A stretch of DNA of 64,000 nucleotides, taken from positions 186,001 through 250,000 of the forward strand of contig NZ_CP041405.1 in the NCBI RefSeq assembly GCF_007066085.1, read 5' to 3'. Made by a program: the position numbers and the translations under genes. Position 1 is the stretch's first letter. Each line of letters begins with the position of its first letter. Source of the DNA: Paenibacillus thiaminolyticus (lineage in GTDB: Bacteria > Bacillota > Bacilli > Paenibacillales > Paenibacillaceae). Below are positions 63,143-64,000 of this stretch, one piece after another. Under the pieces are notes generated by a model that did no database searches, had not been told where the DNA came from, and worked only from the letters and a program-made list of their open reading frames with translations.

Positions 63143-63364
63143 ATGACCTCAAGCAATGAACCCGGCCAATCGACTGATCTGCCTGACAAATTGGCCAAGC
63201 CCGCCCGCAGAGCGCTTATCGCGGCTGGTTATGTGCGTCTGGAGCAGCTGGCGACAGCTCGTGAGTCGGAACTGTTGAAGCTGCACGGCATGGGGCCGAA
63301 AGCGATGGATCAGCTCCGTACGGCGCTTGCCGACAAAGGATTCTCATTCGCGGATCGGGAATGA
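63143..63364 (+). CDS. Helix-hairpin-helix / alpha-CTD-like DNA-binding protein
   Basis: 73 residues from ATG 63143 (GGAAGGAGG upstream). The core LAKPARRALIAAGYVRLEQLA and LLKLHGMGPKAMDQLRTAL form a double helix-hairpin-helix like the RNA polymerase alpha C-terminal domain. Small stand-alone proteins of this kind are common in Bacillus and Paenibacillus. Terminator directly after. Confidence 0.85.
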   Translation: MTSSNEPGQSTDLPDKLAKPARRALIAAGYVRLEQLATARESELLKLHGMGPKAMDQLRTALADKGFSFADRE

Positions 63365-63367
63365 AGG

Positions 63368-63390
63368 ACGGAGCGGCGCTCCGTTTTTTC
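63368..63390 (+). terminator. Terminator
   Basis: ACGGAGC-GGC-GCTCCGT followed by TTTTTC. Confidence 0.85.
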
Positions 63391-63399
63391 TTTACGTGG

Positions 63400-64000
63400 T
63401 GTTGATTCGGTGTCTTGCTTGGCAAGCGTCTTCCCAACCATTCTCCCAATGCTCCTCGTAAGCATTCCCTTCGCTCTCCCGTTCTCCCGCTGCCGCATGT
63501 CCTGGAAGCCACGCAAGCAATTTTTTCTCAATCCGTACGTTTCTTCCTCAATCCGAAGTAAGTGTGTGTTTCCATTGCCTACATGCCTGTATACCAAGCC
63601 CTTTTAAGCCTCTTACAGCCATTCTCCCCTCCGCTCAGACAGAACTTATATCTGATCCACATGTCACTTATAGAGACATACAGATTGAACTCCTTATGAC
63701 CAGTATCCCCATCAGTCAGCCAGGAAGTACATGCATATAACCCCTTAACATCAATCTCCCATCCAGTCAGGAAAAGATATAGTCGGAGATTTTTCCTTTC
63801 GCACAGTATCCCAAGCACTCATGTACTATTTCATGATTCATATGACTAGTTAAAATAGAGTGAATTAACCCAGTGCTTTGGCGTGCCTTTGATAAGTGGA
63901 GACTAGTCGAAGGCCAATTCCATATGTGGATTCAAATGTGAAAAATCTGATTGCGACAATGTTCAAACTGACCCGACGGGAGAGTGAAGCAAAGGCCGTG
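63400..64000. other. No gene recognised
   Basis: Six hundred bases to the window edge. Only short frames without ribosome sites or coding bias are present; the longest, on the minus strand at 63579-63818, shows no motif. A gene may begin near the edge. Confidence 0.5.

Noticed and set aside
63579-63818. Minus-strand frame of 79 codons
   Set aside because: No ribosome site, no motif and no coding bias visible.

Overview
The window is from a low-to-mid-GC Gram-positive spore former, most likely a Paenibacillus. The signs are a YjcZ-type sporulation miniprotein, a Spo0E-like phosphatase, an RRNPP peptide-pheromone module, many strong AGGAGG ribosome sites, and intergenic repeats built on the motif CTGCA-N4-TGCAG. 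The flanks (1-6 kb and 34-64 kb) are GC-richer housekeeping and stress genes. The centre (about 6.6-33 kb) is AT-rich and looks like an acquired virulence island. No rRNA, tRNA, CRISPR array or intact insertion sequence was seen.

The island (10.8-30.3 kb) combines two toxin systems. First comes a metallophosphoesterase flanked by two ricin-type lectin domains. Then follows an orfX1-orfX2-orfX3-P47 operon of the kind that accompanies some botulinum neurotoxins, but with no neurotoxin gene here; its P47 carries a C-terminal lectin domain almost identical to that of the metallophosphoesterase. Next is an anthrax/Vip-like operon: two protective-antigen-like pore proteins, an anthrax lethal-factor-like zinc protease on a degenerate ADP-ribosyltransferase domain, and a C3-type Rho ADP-ribosyltransferase. 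None of these proteins has a signal peptide. A convergent amidase-holin pair follows and could release them.

All five transcription units appear to share one promoter type. It is an inverted repeat TTTTCAT-N6-RTGAAAA whose second arm lies a fixed 27 bases from a TATACT-like -10. Copies stand before the metallophosphoesterase (10861), orfX1 (12899), a decayed orfX1/P47 duplicate in front of the binary-toxin operon (19326), the amidase-holin operon (28447-28502, minus strand) and, as a two-way symmetric version, the second AtxA/Mga-like regulator (30191-30282). Two AtxA-like PRD regulators (6796-8253 and 28634-30052) bracket the island. I infer a single AtxA-like regulon that joins toxins, release and autoregulation.

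Downstream (30.4-33.7 kb) is a duplicated RRNPP quorum-sensing module. It has a complete receptor with a 35-residue pheromone precursor ending DAPWITNF. A second pheromone gene is broken by a stop at codon 3, and a second receptor has lost its DNA-binding helix-turn-helix by in-frame deletion; a Spo0E-like gene lies between them.

The right flank holds an ATP-grasp gene behind an unclassified terminator-containing leader, a MacB/FtsX-type ABC exporter, an EamA exporter with an AraC regulator, SelO, a frameshifted FAD monooxygenase with a perfect palindromic operator, a DsbA/FrnE oxidoreductase, an HxlR-nitroreductase pair, methionine aminopeptidase, a BAAT-type hydrolase with a TetR repressor and twin operators, a TetM-like translation GTPase, and assorted small enzymes and regulators. 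Pseudogenes (OpuC transporter, Nudix hydrolase, lipoprotein neighbourhood) and three blocks of a dispersed noncoding repeat (36.0, 46.7 and 53.2 kb) complete the picture.
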